Assembly: GCF_027858935.1 (NCBI RefSeq)
Contig: NZ_JAQIBU010000166.1
Location: 1 to 33,388 of the forward strand
Direction of reading: 5' to 3'
Length of the DNA stretch: 33,388 nucleotides
From: Oleiagrimonas sp.
GTDB taxonomy: Bacteria > Pseudomonadota > Gammaproteobacteria > Xanthomonadales > Rhodanobacteraceae
In this document: positions 10,225-19,997 of the stretch, piece by piece
Position numbering within the stretch: position 1 is the first letter of the stretch
Layout: each line of letters starts with the position of its first letter
Program-made: the position numbers and the translations under genes
The notes under the pieces: model-generated
Databases searched by the model: none
The model's input: only the letters and a program-made list of their open reading frames with translations
Told to the model about the DNA's origin: nothing

Positions 10225-10250
10225 GCATCTCCCGGTTAACCGGGAGATGC
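10225..10250. terminator. Strong hairpin just downstream of the TonB-dependent receptor gene; possible terminator
   Basis: GCATCTCCCGGTTAACCGGGAGATGC is a perfect 26-nt inverted repeat 11 bp past the receptor stop; no strong U-tract. Confidence 0.5.
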
Positions 10251-10261
10251 GTTGTGCACAT

Positions 10262-12670
10262 TCAGAAATTGTATCGGCCGACCAGCCCTACAATTCGTCT
10301 TGCATTCCTGGGCACTTGCTGTCGTACGTAAGAAGCACACGGGACAACATTACCGTTAACTACTGTTAATGAGCAATTTGGTAAACGCACATCTGCATAG
10401 AATGTGTTTAGAACATTTTGCACTTCGAGTTTGACAGAGTAAGTATCTGTATCATCTGATGCTTTCAAGCCAATGTTCCAAATCCCATATGCTGGCTGCG
10501 TTGCATAAGCTGCTTGCGATATAGGTGTTTGAGCTGACTGCCAGTTGTAATTTGTATCAAGACTTAATACAAATGGTAGTGATGGCAATGGCAGTTCATA
10601 ATCACCATTTAATACAAATCTGTATTTTGGCGTTGCAAACTGTTTTCCGTTTCGATATTCACATGTCAATGGAGCACCCACAGGACAGTTGTATTTATCA
10701 ACTTTAGCATTTGTATAAGCGAATCCACCGGCAAGATTCATGCCTGGAATGGGTCTAGCCCGGAAGTCCATCTCCAACCCCTTCGTGCTAACTGTTCCGG
10801 CATTAACAAGATTAGTGATAATTGTCCCGTTGACATTAATGAAGTTGTTTGTCTGAAATCCATTGAACTTGGTGTAAAAGATTGATGTGTTCAACTGAAG
10901 ACGGCGATCAAACAGCACTGACTTAACACCAGCTTCATAGTCTTTTGATGTTTCTGCTGATATCAGAGCCGTATTGTTCGATGTCATATTGAAGAAAACG
11001 TTGTAGGCAGGACTTTTGTACCCCGTGCTGTAAGTCACATATGCCGTACTGTTATCGCTTAAATCTCCCTTCAAACCTATCTTACCAGTGACATGATTAT
11101 CAGTTGCGCTATCACTGTTATTAAAGCTAGGTTGCAATCCAGGCATCCCTCCAAGACTACTTCTACTTAAGTTATATCCAACTTTGTCGAAAGTGTAGCG
11201 TAATCCTAATATGCCGCGTATATGATCGGTGAATGAATATGTGCCTTGACCATAAAGGGCATAATTGTTGTGGGTTATTCTGTCGTATTCCTTACCCGAT
11301 CCGCTTACAAACGTTGATTTTCCAATTGCGCATGGAATGGTTCCATTTGGTAATGCAGGCAATGTAGATCCTACACAAAAAGTATCCAGACGTCGGAAAT
11401 TGTCATGTGCAATTGTGTGGAATAAAAACATTCCGGCAACATATTTGAACCGTCCAGTATCTGGCGAAACAATACGAAATTCCTGTGAATATTGATCAAG
11501 TGACATATGCCCATGATCGGCCATACGGAAGTCGTAAGGTACGGAAGATTCCAGTAGCCCCGGAGGTCCGGGTAAAAAATCACCATCTCGACGTTCCAGA
11601 TTCGTCCACCGGCGTGTTGCAGATATGGATACGAACTTGAATCCACTGGGCATGCTCCAGTCAAATTCAGCTGATAAACCTTCGTTTGTATCTTGCGTTA
11701 ACGGAAGTGTATCTTCATTGATATTCTTGTTTTTTGAATTTGGTACAACAGCGCCTAATTGAGGACGAAGGACCAAACTGGTAAATGGTGTGTTTTGCAC
11801 TATGTTAATAGACTGCCCACAGCAGTTGTCGTTTGTCCGAGACCAATCGGCGATAAACGTTCCTTTCAAGTTTGAATTTGGCCTCCAAATCAATTTGGAT
11901 CTCACGCCACCTTGTTTTGTTCCGTTGCTCAGTTTTCCATTGTAAAAGTTACGTGAATTACCATCAAAATTCCAGTATTCATATGCAACTTGTCCGTCAA
12001 GCGTTGATGAAATAGGTCCTGAAAACAGACCTCTTACGCGATATTCATTATCGTTGAATACGCTGCCCTGGACATATCCAGTTCTTTGATTTGTTGGATC
12101 TGTTGTAACAATGTTTATAGCACCAGCCGATGAATTCATACCAAATAGTGTTCCTTGCGGACCATTCAGTACTTCAACACGCTTCATGTTCAACAGATTT
12201 GTAAAAGCCATACCTGAAGCGGCATATACAACCCCATCTACAACAGTAGACACACTTGGTTCGCTCGCGCGACTAAATGAAACAGTACCTATACCACGTA
12301 TACTGAATGACTGATTTAAGTTTGTCGTTCCGCCATTAAACGTCAAACTTGGGGAAAACTGAGTCAATGATGTCGTAGTGGGTGTCGTCGCTTGTTCAAT
12401 CTGTTCTTGTGAAACGACATTTATTGATGCTGCAACTTTCTGCAGATTTTGCACCCGATGCTCTGCAGTCACCACCACTTCTTGCAGCTGTGCAGAATTC
12501 GCTTTTTCTTTTGACTTATTGTCTGATTTCTTGTTGTTTTTCATGGAAGATGCAGACTTTGCACCTTGTGATTCCTGTTGTTTTGATGACTTTGCCTGCG
12601 CAACGGTTAACGGTACTGCCCCAAACAGCAATGCCATGACGCACACGTACAACGGTCGATAATTTTTCAT
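10262..12670 (-). CDS. TonB-dependent outer membrane receptor
   Basis: Plug region LQEVVVTAEHRVQNLQKVAASINVVSQEQIEQ, RGIGTVSFSRASEPSVSTVVDGV, EVLNGPQGTLFGMNSSAGAINIVT; C-terminal aromatic GLVGRYNF. Confidence 0.95.
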   Translation of the reverse strand: MKNYRPLYVCVMALLFGAVPLTVAQAKSSKQQESQGAKSASSMKNNKKSDNKSKEKANSAQLQEVVVTAEHRVQNLQKVAASINVVSQEQIEQATTPTTTSLTQFSPSLTFNGGTTNLNQSFSIRGIGTVSFSRASEPSVSTVVDGVVYAASGMAFTNLLNMKRVEVLNGPQGTLFGMNSSAGAINIVTTDPTNQRTGYVQGSVFNDNEYRVRGLFSGPISSTLDGQVAYEYWNFDGNSRNFYNGKLSNGTKQGGVRSKLIWRPNSNLKGTFIADWSRTNDNCCGQSINIVQNTPFTSLVLRPQLGAVVPNSKNKNINEDTLPLTQDTNEGLSAEFDWSMPSGFKFVSISATRRWTNLERRDGDFLPGPPGLLESSVPYDFRMADHGHMSLDQYSQEFRIVSPDTGRFKYVAGMFLFHTIAHDNFRRLDTFCVGSTLPALPNGTIPCAIGKSTFVSGSGKEYDRITHNNYALYGQGTYSFTDHIRGILGLRYTFDKVGYNLSRSSLGGMPGLQPSFNNSDSATDNHVTGKIGLKGDLSDNSTAYVTYSTGYKSPAYNVFFNMTSNNTALISAETSKDYEAGVKSVLFDRRLQLNTSIFYTKFNGFQTNNFINVNGTIITNLVNAGTVSTKGLEMDFRARPIPGMNLAGGFAYTNAKVDKYNCPVGAPLTCEYRNGKQFATPKYRFVLNGDYELPLPSLPFVLSLDTNYNWQSAQTPISQAAYATQPAYGIWNIGLKASDDTDTYSVKLEVQNVLNTFYADVRLPNCSLTVVNGNVVPCASYVRQQVPRNARRIVGLVGRYNF

Positions 12671-12927
12671 CTTCACCCTCCTAGTTCCGTCTTGAGAATC
12701 GCCTATAGGCGTTTTCCTCACGAAAATCAATGGACTACTAGCTTTCTGTCTAGCTTAGGGGTGTATACGACAGAGCTTGCTTGAGTCAGGAACTTATACG
12801 CATACCAGCAACTAATTTGGTGTGTGAATAGCTAAGGTAGAACTTCCTGACAGTGCAAACGTTGTAGCGCCTCCCCCTCCTCCACCATGACTTGTTCGTA
12901 ACTTTCTTAACGTGATCTTTATCTGAT

Positions 12928-12947
12928 GTCTTATGTCTTATACAACT
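12928..12947 (+). promoter_or_regulatory. Putative GntR operator, site A (upstream of the TonB-dependent receptor)
   Basis: GTCTTATGTCTTATACAACT differs at 1 of 20 bases from site D. Confidence 0.6.
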
Positions 12948-13258
12948 ATGCTGAAGTGAGGTCAACCCGCCTGGCGAGCCTGTCACGCTGGGCCGGGATG
13001 TTGGGTTAGATCCCAGAACCACCATCTCCACCAGGCTGAACCGCTTGAAGCAAGCGCAAACGGTCCCTTCTGAGATCTGCCGGACTGGGACACGTTGCTT
13101 ATGTGGAAGGGCTCGCGTGACGCCCGTCAATTCAACTCGATGGATGGTCTGCGCTTTACTATTCCTAGCTCTCAAACACCCCTGACAGCAATCTATCCCA
13201 TGGTCTAAATGAGCGGGCCAACCGTTTATATGAACTTATTGGAGTCGCTAGTTTGTAC

Positions 13259-14020
13259 TCACACGATGCCGCCATCCACCAGGAAATCCTGACCCGTACA
13301 AGCGCGTGCGTCTTCGGATACGAGGAATAGGACCATCGCGGCCACATCATCCGTACCGAGTCGGAACTTCAAAGCCTGTTCGTCGATAAAACTTTGTTCA
13401 AGTCGATCATCGACCCACATCCGCATCTGACGCTCGGTTTTGATCGCTCCGGGTACCACCGAGTTGACGCGTATCCCCTTCGGGCCCAGCTCCTGTGCCA
13501 TGGTTCGTGTCAACGCGTGGATGCCTCCTTTTGCAGTGGTGTAGCCCGTAAACCCGGTACGCCGGCGTCGCCAACTGACAGATCCCATGTTGATAATTGA
13601 TGCACCCGAAGGCATCAGAGGAGCCGCAGCCTGCATTGCGAAAAAATGTGGACGCAAGTTCACTTCCTGGCTTGCATCCCAAGAAGTGGGTGTGACCTTG
13701 TCATATGCAATTCGTCTGTCATTGGCCGCGTTGTTGATCAGCACGTCGAGTCGTCCCTCGTGGTCTTCCGTGAAATCGCGTATGGCCTGTTGCAGACTGT
13801 CTATGTCGCGCACATCCACCTGACGCGTCCAAAGCGCGGCATGTCCTGCCGCCTTCATCTCACGCACCATTTTTTCGCTGGACTCATTGTCCAGATCTAT
13901 GAACCCGACCCTAGCCTTTTGCTCGAGAAGTCGCCTGACTAGACACGCACCGATTCCAGTAGCACCGCCGGTGACAAAAGCAGTCTTTCCGGAAAGGCAC
14001 GGATACTGATTTTTCAACAT
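13259..14020 (-). CDS. Short-chain dehydrogenase/reductase; candidate sulfoquinovose 1-dehydrogenase
   Basis: TGGATGIG cofactor motif, NNAAND, YTTAK catalytic motif, C-terminal GQDFLVDGGIV. Start MLKNQYPCL at 14020; 4 nt from the lactonase gene. Confidence 0.85.
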   Translation of the reverse strand: MLKNQYPCLSGKTAFVTGGATGIGACLVRRLLEQKARVGFIDLDNESSEKMVREMKAAGHAALWTRQVDVRDIDSLQQAIRDFTEDHEGRLDVLINNAANDRRIAYDKVTPTSWDASQEVNLRPHFFAMQAAAPLMPSGASIINMGSVSWRRRRTGFTGYTTAKGGIHALTRTMAQELGPKGIRVNSVVPGAIKTERQMRMWVDDRLEQSFIDEQALKFRLGTDDVAAMVLFLVSEDARACTGQDFLVDGGIV

Positions 14021-14024
14021 GAAA

Positions 14025-14930
14025 CTACCCCGCGAAATAGGGTTCGGGAATGCCAGGAACGGGTACCCGAAAACTGAAAATGCCACCGCTATGTGGATGA
14101 CTGCGAAGTTGCTCGTCACTCAGTTGCTGACGAGCTGTGGTGACAAAGGCTGTGCGCATGTCGGACCCCCCGAACGCGATCATGGTGGCGTTGATCGACG
14201 GAATCGTGACCATCTCTACGACTTTTCCATCGGGAGCAAATCGTACTACCCTGCCACCATCATAAAGTGCTGACCAATAACAGCCTTGCGTATCGACACT
14301 GGCGCCATCCGGCCGACCACCTTTGGACTTGAACTCAGTGAACGTGCGCGTGTGACTGATTTCCCCGCTCTCTGAGTCGTAATCCCAGCAACGCACAATA
14401 AGGTTGCGCGTATCTGACCAGTACATGGTCCGTCCATCCGGGCTAAAAGCCAGACCGTTAGCACTACGCACATCTCCAGCAAGACGCTCGATCACACCCT
14501 TCGCATTGATCCGGTGCAGCGCCCCTGATGATCCTTTGAAATCAATCGTGCCTGCCAGAAATCGCCCAACCTGATCACAACGCCCATCATTGAATCTTCC
14601 GCCATCGGGCACTACTACTCCCTCGCCAATCCAACGTGGCATGGCATCGAAATGATCAATCAAGGCAAAACGGTTCCTCATAGCCAGTACAAACCCGCCT
14701 TTGCTTCGCTCGGAAAAACACGCTACAGGTTCTTCAAAGACACGACTGCTGTTGTCACCGCTAACAGGATCGAAACGATTCAGCGTTTGCTCACTGATGT
14801 CGACCCAGTACAAGACCTGGTCCCTTACTGACCAACGCGGACACTCACCAAGAGCGGCCTGTGCATCCAGTTCAAGCCTCACGGCGCCATGTCCACCTTG
14901 TTCGCCTGAAGTTTCCGCGTTGCTCATCAC
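14025..14930 (-). CDS. SMP-30/gluconolactonase/LRE family lactonase; candidate sulfogluconolactonase
   Basis: LGECPRWSVRDQVLYWVDI, FNDGRCDQVGRFLAGT, SANGLAFSPDGRTMYWSDT, GGRPDGASVDTQGCYWSALYDGGRVVRF. Confidence 0.9.
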   Translation of the reverse strand: MMSNAETSGEQGGHGAVRLELDAQAALGECPRWSVRDQVLYWVDISEQTLNRFDPVSGDNSSRVFEEPVACFSERSKGGFVLAMRNRFALIDHFDAMPRWIGEGVVVPDGGRFNDGRCDQVGRFLAGTIDFKGSSGALHRINAKGVIERLAGDVRSANGLAFSPDGRTMYWSDTRNLIVRCWDYDSESGEISHTRTFTEFKSKGGRPDGASVDTQGCYWSALYDGGRVVRFAPDGKVVEMVTIPSINATMIAFGGSDMRTAFVTTARQQLSDEQLRSHPHSGGIFSFRVPVPGIPEPYFAG

Positions 14931-14951
14931 CGCGCCTCCTTCTTAACCACA

Positions 14952-14971
14952 TATTATATATGATGTAATAT
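14952..14971 (-). promoter_or_regulatory. Putative GntR operator, site B (divergent lactonase/dehydratase promoter), degenerate
   Basis: Minus strand ATATTACATCATATATAATA matches site C at about 15 of 20 positions; within an AT-rich imperfect palindrome 14950-14976. Confidence 0.4.
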
Positions 14972-15066
14972 ATATGACTATGCAGACATTTCATACACGC
15001 GTGATCCGCTAGGTGGCGTTGCTGCACACACACTGTCGATTCGCAGAATCCGGAACAATATAACTG

Positions 15067-16803
15067 ATGAACAAGCCCAACAGCTCTCGCAAATCAATCA
15101 ATGAACTCCGCAGCCAGAGGTGGTTCGGCACGGCTGGCATGCGAGCATTTGCCCATCATCAGCGCATGTATCAAACCGGCGTCCGACGGGAGGACTACGC
15201 GGACAAGCCGGTCATTGGCATCATCAATACATGGAGTGATCTGAGTACCTGCCACTCCCACTTGAGAAGTCGCGCGCGTTCGGTGAAGGACGGCGTACTT
15301 GAGGCAGGTGGCTTTCCGGTTGAACTTCCGGCGCTCTCGCTAGGAGAAGTGATGGTCAAGCCGACCACGATGCTCTATCGCAATCTTTTGGCTATGGAAA
15401 CCGAAGAGCTTATCCGCAGTCACCCCCTGGACGCTGTGGTATTGATGGGCGGCTGCGACAAGACCACACCTGGTCTCATCATGGGTGCAACCAGTGCCGG
15501 CATACCGGCGTTGTACATGCCTGCCGGCGCTACTCTGAGCACGCGGTGGCGCGGAGAATCGATTGGCACCGGTACCCACACCCGCTCCTATTGGGACCAA
15601 TTGCGTGCAGGCGAGATCAGTGAAGAAGACTGGCGTGAACTGGAATCGGTTTCGGTACGCTCCTCCGGTACGTGCAACACCATGGGTACCGCTTCCACGA
15701 TGGCATTACTCGCCGAAGTGTTGGGATGGACACTTCCGGGCGCTGCTACTATCCCCGCGGTCGATTCGGCACATCCGCGCATGGCGCGAGCCGCAGGAGA
15801 ACGTGCAGTTTCAATGGCATGGGAGGATTGGACTCCCAAACGTTGGCTAAACGCCAGCAATTTCATGAATGCAATCACTTTGCAATTGGCGATTGGCGGC
15901 TCTACCAATGCCGTGATTCATCTGATAGCCATGGCCGGACGGGCCGGCATACCTCTTACTCTGGACAATTTCGCCGATCAGGCCGGTAAAGTGCCATTGA
16001 TCGCCGATCTGATGCCTACCGGTCGCTATCTGATGGAAGACCTGTATTTTGCTGGCGGCAGTCGCGCGCTGTTTGGTGAACTGGGCGACCTACTCGAAAC
16101 CGGATCCCTCAGTGTTACCGGCGACACCCTGAAGGAAAACATCAACGGTGCCAAGGTCTGGAATCACGATGTGATTCGTCCACTGGACAGACCGGTGACC
16201 GATACGCCTGCTTTGGCGGTGCTGCGGGGCAACCTGGCCCCTCATGGTGCCGTTATCAAGCCGTGTGCAGCCACGCATGCGTTGTTGCAACATCGCGCCC
16301 GCGCCGTGGTGTTCGAAAACGCAGCGGACATGCATGAACGTATCGATGATCCAAATCTGGAGGTCAATGCCGAGAGCATCCTTGTGCTGAAGAACGCCGG
16401 TCCAGTCGGCGCTGGAATGCCCGAATGGGGCGGACTGCCTATTCCCCAGAAATTGCTGCGCGCTGGTGTGCGCGACATGGTACGCATTTCTGACGCACGT
16501 ATGAGCGGTACCCATTTCGGCACCTGCATCCTGCATGTGGCTCCGGAGGCTGCAATCGGCGGCAACCTGGCGCTGGTCGAGAATGGAGACGAAATCGAAT
16601 TGGATGTTCTCGCCGGGCGGCTTGAGCTCCTGGTCGATGAAGCCACTCTCGCCGAACGCCGAAAACGATGGCAACGGCCAGATACGATCTATAAACGGGG
16701 TTTTGGCGTCTTACATGTATCGCATGTCAATCAAGCACCGCAGGGATGTGACTTCGACTTTCTCGCAGGTGCTGAGCCCACTCCCGAACCCGACATTTAC
16801 TAG
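15067..16803 (+). CDS. IlvD/Edd family sugar-acid dehydratase; candidate 6-deoxy-6-sulfogluconate dehydratase
   Basis: Fe-S/active-site motifs SDLSTCHSHL, MGGCDKTTPG, SSGTCNTMGTASTM, GGSTNAVIHL, DARMSGTHFGTCILHVAPEAAIGG. Confidence 0.9.
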   Translation: MNKPNSSRKSINELRSQRWFGTAGMRAFAHHQRMYQTGVRREDYADKPVIGIINTWSDLSTCHSHLRSRARSVKDGVLEAGGFPVELPALSLGEVMVKPTTMLYRNLLAMETEELIRSHPLDAVVLMGGCDKTTPGLIMGATSAGIPALYMPAGATLSTRWRGESIGTGTHTRSYWDQLRAGEISEEDWRELESVSVRSSGTCNTMGTASTMALLAEVLGWTLPGAATIPAVDSAHPRMARAAGERAVSMAWEDWTPKRWLNASNFMNAITLQLAIGGSTNAVIHLIAMAGRAGIPLTLDNFADQAGKVPLIADLMPTGRYLMEDLYFAGGSRALFGELGDLLETGSLSVTGDTLKENINGAKVWNHDVIRPLDRPVTDTPALAVLRGNLAPHGAVIKPCAATHALLQHRARAVVFENAADMHERIDDPNLEVNAESILVLKNAGPVGAGMPEWGGLPIPQKLLRAGVRDMVRISDARMSGTHFGTCILHVAPEAAIGGNLALVENGDEIELDVLAGRLELLVDEATLAERRKRWQRPDTIYKRGFGVLHVSHVNQAPQGCDFDFLAGAEPTPEPDIY

Positions 16804-16813
16804 GAGTCAACGC

Positions 16814-17587
16814 ATGACTACACGAAACCGTTTCAAGGCTGCACTGGATGCAGGTCAGTCGCTGCAAGGCGTCTGGTCGATGTCCGGCTCTCCAACTATT
16901 GTCGAGGCACTGGGACACGTCGGCGCCGATTATGTGGTGCTCGATCTCGAACATTCGCCCACCTCGATTCATGGCATGCTGCCACTGCTGCAAGCAAGTC
17001 GTTCAGCAAACACCTTGGCCGCAGTTCGTATGTCCGATCACAGTATGACGTCGACCAAACACGCACTGGACTTGGGGGCGAACACACTGATGTTTCCTTT
17101 CGTCCAGGATGCGACTGAAGCAGCTGCACTGGTCGCTTTCTGTCACTACCCGCCCAATGGACAACGCGGTTATGCGCTGATGACGCGTGCGTCAGACTAT
17201 CTGGCCGACAAAGATTATCTAGCACGGGCCTCCGATGACCTGCTTTTGATCATGCAGGTCGAAACGACGCAGGCAGTCGCCAACGTCGAGAAGATCGCGC
17301 AAGTGTCTGGCGTCGGCGCAATCTTTGTGGGCCCGGGGGACCTGTCAGCGTCCATGGGACACCTTGGAAATGCTGGACACCCCGATGTGAGGAGCTTGAT
17401 GGCTGAATGTGCTCAGCGTGTCAATTCAGTTGGACTGGCCTGCGGTACTGTTATGGGTGATGCAGAGCAAGCTGCATGGGCTTTCGAGGTTGGCTACCGT
17501 TTCGTGGCTGTCGGTACGGATATGGCTTTGCTCTGTGGCAATGCTCGCAAGGCGCAACTCGATGTGCGTGAAAGGCGTCAAAAATGA
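16814..17587 (+). CDS. HpcH/HpaI family class II aldolase; candidate 2-keto-3,6-dideoxy-6-sulfogluconate (KDSG) aldolase
   Basis: VGADYVVLDLEHSPTSIHGM, GANTLMFPFVQDATEAAALVAFCHYPPNGQRGY, MQVETTQAVANVEKIAQVSGVGAIFVGPGDLSASMG. ATG at 16814, 10 nt after the dehydratase stop. Confidence 0.9.
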   Translation: MTTRNRFKAALDAGQSLQGVWSMSGSPTIVEALGHVGADYVVLDLEHSPTSIHGMLPLLQASRSANTLAAVRMSDHSMTSTKHALDLGANTLMFPFVQDATEAAALVAFCHYPPNGQRGYALMTRASDYLADKDYLARASDDLLLIMQVETTQAVANVEKIAQVSGVGAIFVGPGDLSASMGHLGNAGHPDVRSLMAECAQRVNSVGLACGTVMGDAEQAAWAFEVGYRFVAVGTDMALLCGNARKAQLDVRERRQK

Positions 17588-17598
17588 TCCGGCCACGC

Positions 17599-19071
17599 TT
17601 AGACCTGAGCTATCGCGCGATACCAACCATCAAGCAGACGATTTCGACGGTCTTGAGCCATGTCCGGAACAAATCGGGCATCCCGACGACACAACGCAGC
17701 GAAACTGTCGAAATCACCGTATAGATCACTCTGCCTGCCTGCCAAGTAGGCAGCGCCAAGCGCTGTGGTCTCCATTACCTTTGGTCGATCAACGGGAATA
17801 TCAACAATATCCGCTAGAAATTGTAGAAGCCAGTTATTACGCACCATGCCGCCGTCAACGCGCAACGACCTTGGAGAAATACCATCTTCGGCCATTGCAC
17901 TGAGCAAATCTGACGTCTGATAAGCCGTCGCTTCGAGTGCCGCACGAACGATATGTGCGCGTTGCGTTGCTCGGGTCAGACCGCTGAGAATACCCCGTGC
18001 ATCAGCGCGCCAGTGAGGTGCCCCCAACCCCGTGAAGGCGGGTACAAGATATACGCCGTCTGTATCGTCGATGCTGCGTGCCATCGCTTCGCTCTGTTCC
18101 GCGTTGTCCAGCAATCCAATGCCGTCGCGCAGCCACTGCACAGCAGCACCGGCAACGAAAATGGATCCCTCCAGCGCGTAATTCACCTTTCCATCGATGC
18201 GCCAGGCAACAGTTGTGAGCAATCGATGCGTCGATTGTGCCGGCATTGAACCGGTATTCATGACCACAAAACAACCGGTTCCGTAAGTGCTCTTTATGCT
18301 GCCGGTTTCGAAACATGCTTGTCCGAGCAATGCACCTTGCTGATCACCGACCATGCCACGAATCGGAATAGCACGACCAAACAACTCCGGTTCGGTGAAT
18401 CCGTATTCATCCGCGCAATCCCTGACCTCGGGCAATAGCCCATCAGGAATACGGAAAAGTGCCAGCAAATCTGGATCCCATTGCTGGCTGTGTATATCGA
18501 ACAAGCAGGTCCGGCTGGCGTTGGTTGCATCCGTAAGGTGACGGCGGCCACCGGTAAGCTTCCAGAGCAGAAAGCTGTCCACGGTTCCGAAGGCCAGTTC
18601 GCCCGTCTCGGCTCGCTTCCTGCTTCCGGGTACGTGGTCAAGCAACCAACCGATCTTGGTCGCCGAGAAATACGGGTCGAGGAGCAGTCCGGTCCTTGCA
18701 CTCACCAGTTCACCGTGCCCCGCATCGGCCAATGTCGAACAGGTCGCAGCTGTGCGCCGATCCTGCCAGACGATCGCGTTATGTATCGGTTTTCCGTTGC
18801 GGCGATCCCACACCAAGCTGGTTTCACGCTGATTGGTGATGCCTATGGCCACTACGCGATGGCCATTCCTCTCGGCTGCCTGCAATGCATTGCGGGCCAC
18901 AGCAAGGGTGCTTTGCCAGATCGCCGAAGGGTCGTGCTCGACCTGAGCAGGGGCCGGATAGATCTGGGCAAACTCCTGCTGGAAGACACTGACAATGGTG
19001 GCATCTGCATCAAACACGATGGCTCGACTGCTGGTGGTGCCTTGGTCCAGCGCGAGCACACAATTGCCCAC
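17599..19071 (-). CDS. glpK: Glycerol kinase (FGGY family)
   Basis: LALDQGTTSSRAIVFD, GITNQRETSLVWDRRNGKPIHNAIVWQDRRT, TDATNASRTCLFDI, GMVGDQQGALLGQACFETGSIKSTYGTGCF. Confidence 0.95.
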   Translation of the reverse strand: MGNCVLALDQGTTSSRAIVFDADATIVSVFQQEFAQIYPAPAQVEHDPSAIWQSTLAVARNALQAAERNGHRVVAIGITNQRETSLVWDRRNGKPIHNAIVWQDRRTAATCSTLADAGHGELVSARTGLLLDPYFSATKIGWLLDHVPGSRKRAETGELAFGTVDSFLLWKLTGGRRHLTDATNASRTCLFDIHSQQWDPDLLALFRIPDGLLPEVRDCADEYGFTEPELFGRAIPIRGMVGDQQGALLGQACFETGSIKSTYGTGCFVVMNTGSMPAQSTHRLLTTVAWRIDGKVNYALEGSIFVAGAAVQWLRDGIGLLDNAEQSEAMARSIDDTDGVYLVPAFTGLGAPHWRADARGILSGLTRATQRAHIVRAALEATAYQTSDLLSAMAEDGISPRSLRVDGGMVRNNWLLQFLADIVDIPVDRPKVMETTALGAAYLAGRQSDLYGDFDSFAALCRRDARFVPDMAQDRRNRLLDGWYRAIAQV

Positions 19072-19073
19072 GG

Positions 19074-19997
19074 TCAGTCCAGGTATTTCAGTACGTTCTG
19101 TGCGGTCACTTCGCTTACCCTGATGTTCGATTGTTCAGTGACACCCGCGATGTGTGGGGTCAGTATCAGATTTTCGAGGCCGGTGAAAACAGATGCAGTC
19201 TCGGCGTCCAATGGTTCCCGTTCGAACACGTCAAGCGCGGCGCCAGCCAGCCTACCCTCGCGCAACGAAGCTGCCAGCGCGTTTTCGTCCACCACGCCGC
19301 CGCGCGACGCGTTGATGAGAATGGCGCGCGCACGCATCATGCCCAACGCTTTCGCATCAATCATGTGTCGCGTCTCTTTCGTCAACGGCACATGCAGACT
19401 GATCACGTCCGATTTTTGAAGGATTTCCTCGAGACTGCCAGATTGCACATTTTTCCAAGCAGCATGATCCTTCGGTAGGTACGGATCAAAAGCCAGCACG
19501 TTCATGCCCAGTGCCTGCACCCGCAGAGCAACTGCTTGCGCTATTGCTCCAAAGCCGACCAGTCCCATACTGGTGCCGGCCAGCTCACGGCCAATCAACT
19601 CCATGCGTGGCCATTGACCAGCTATCAACTGGTTTGTAGCCGCGTAGGCGCCACGCAGCAACTGCAACGCGCAACTGACCACATATTCAGCTACCGCCTG
19701 ATCATTCGCGTTCTTTGCCGGATGCACTGCTATGCCGCGAGCCTTGCATGCCGGGACGTCAATATTGTCCAACCCCACACCAAGCCGTCCTACTACCCGG
19801 AGCTTTTGCGCAGCCTCCAGCAACGACGCACGGACTTGGGTCCGGTTACGAACGATTACCGCTCGCGCCTCAGCCAACGCTGCATGCAATTCATGGGTTC
19901 GGTCGACCAGGGTCGGGTCGTACAGCACATCGTGATCGGCGAAGACCTTACTGATCACCATTTCGTCCATGAATTCGCTAATCACAATATCAGCCAT
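19074..19997 (-). CDS. slcC: D-isomer-specific 2-hydroxyacid dehydrogenase; candidate (S)-sulfolactate dehydrogenase (SlcC-like)
   Basis: VGRLGVGLDNID, GTSMGLVGFGAIAQAVA, NASRGGVVDENAL, LILTPHIAGVTEQSN. Start [13 protein letters not shown] at 19997 overlaps the comC-like gene end. Confidence 0.75.
   Translation of the reverse strand: MADIVISEFMDEMVISKVFADHDVLYDPTLVDRTHELHAALAEARAVIVRNRTQVRASLLEAAQKLRVVGRLGVGLDNIDVPACKARGIAVHPAKNANDQAVAEYVVSCALQLLRGAYAATNQLIAGQWPRMELIGRELAGTSMGLVGFGAIAQAVALRVQALGMNVLAFDPYLPKDHAAWKNVQSGSLEEILQKSDVISLHVPLTKETRHMIDAKALGMMRARAILINASRGGVVDENALAASLREGRLAGAALDVFEREPLDAETASVFTGLENLILTPHIAGVTEQSNIRVSEVTAQNVLKYLD

Noticed and set aside
12786-13175. 129-aa minus-strand ORF between the TonB receptor and SDR
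   Set aside because: No recognisable motif, odd composition, and it contains the putative operator; not called as a CDS.
18481-19419. 312-aa plus-strand ORF opposite glpK/slcC
   Set aside because: Antisense to two strongly identified genes; no domain resemblance.
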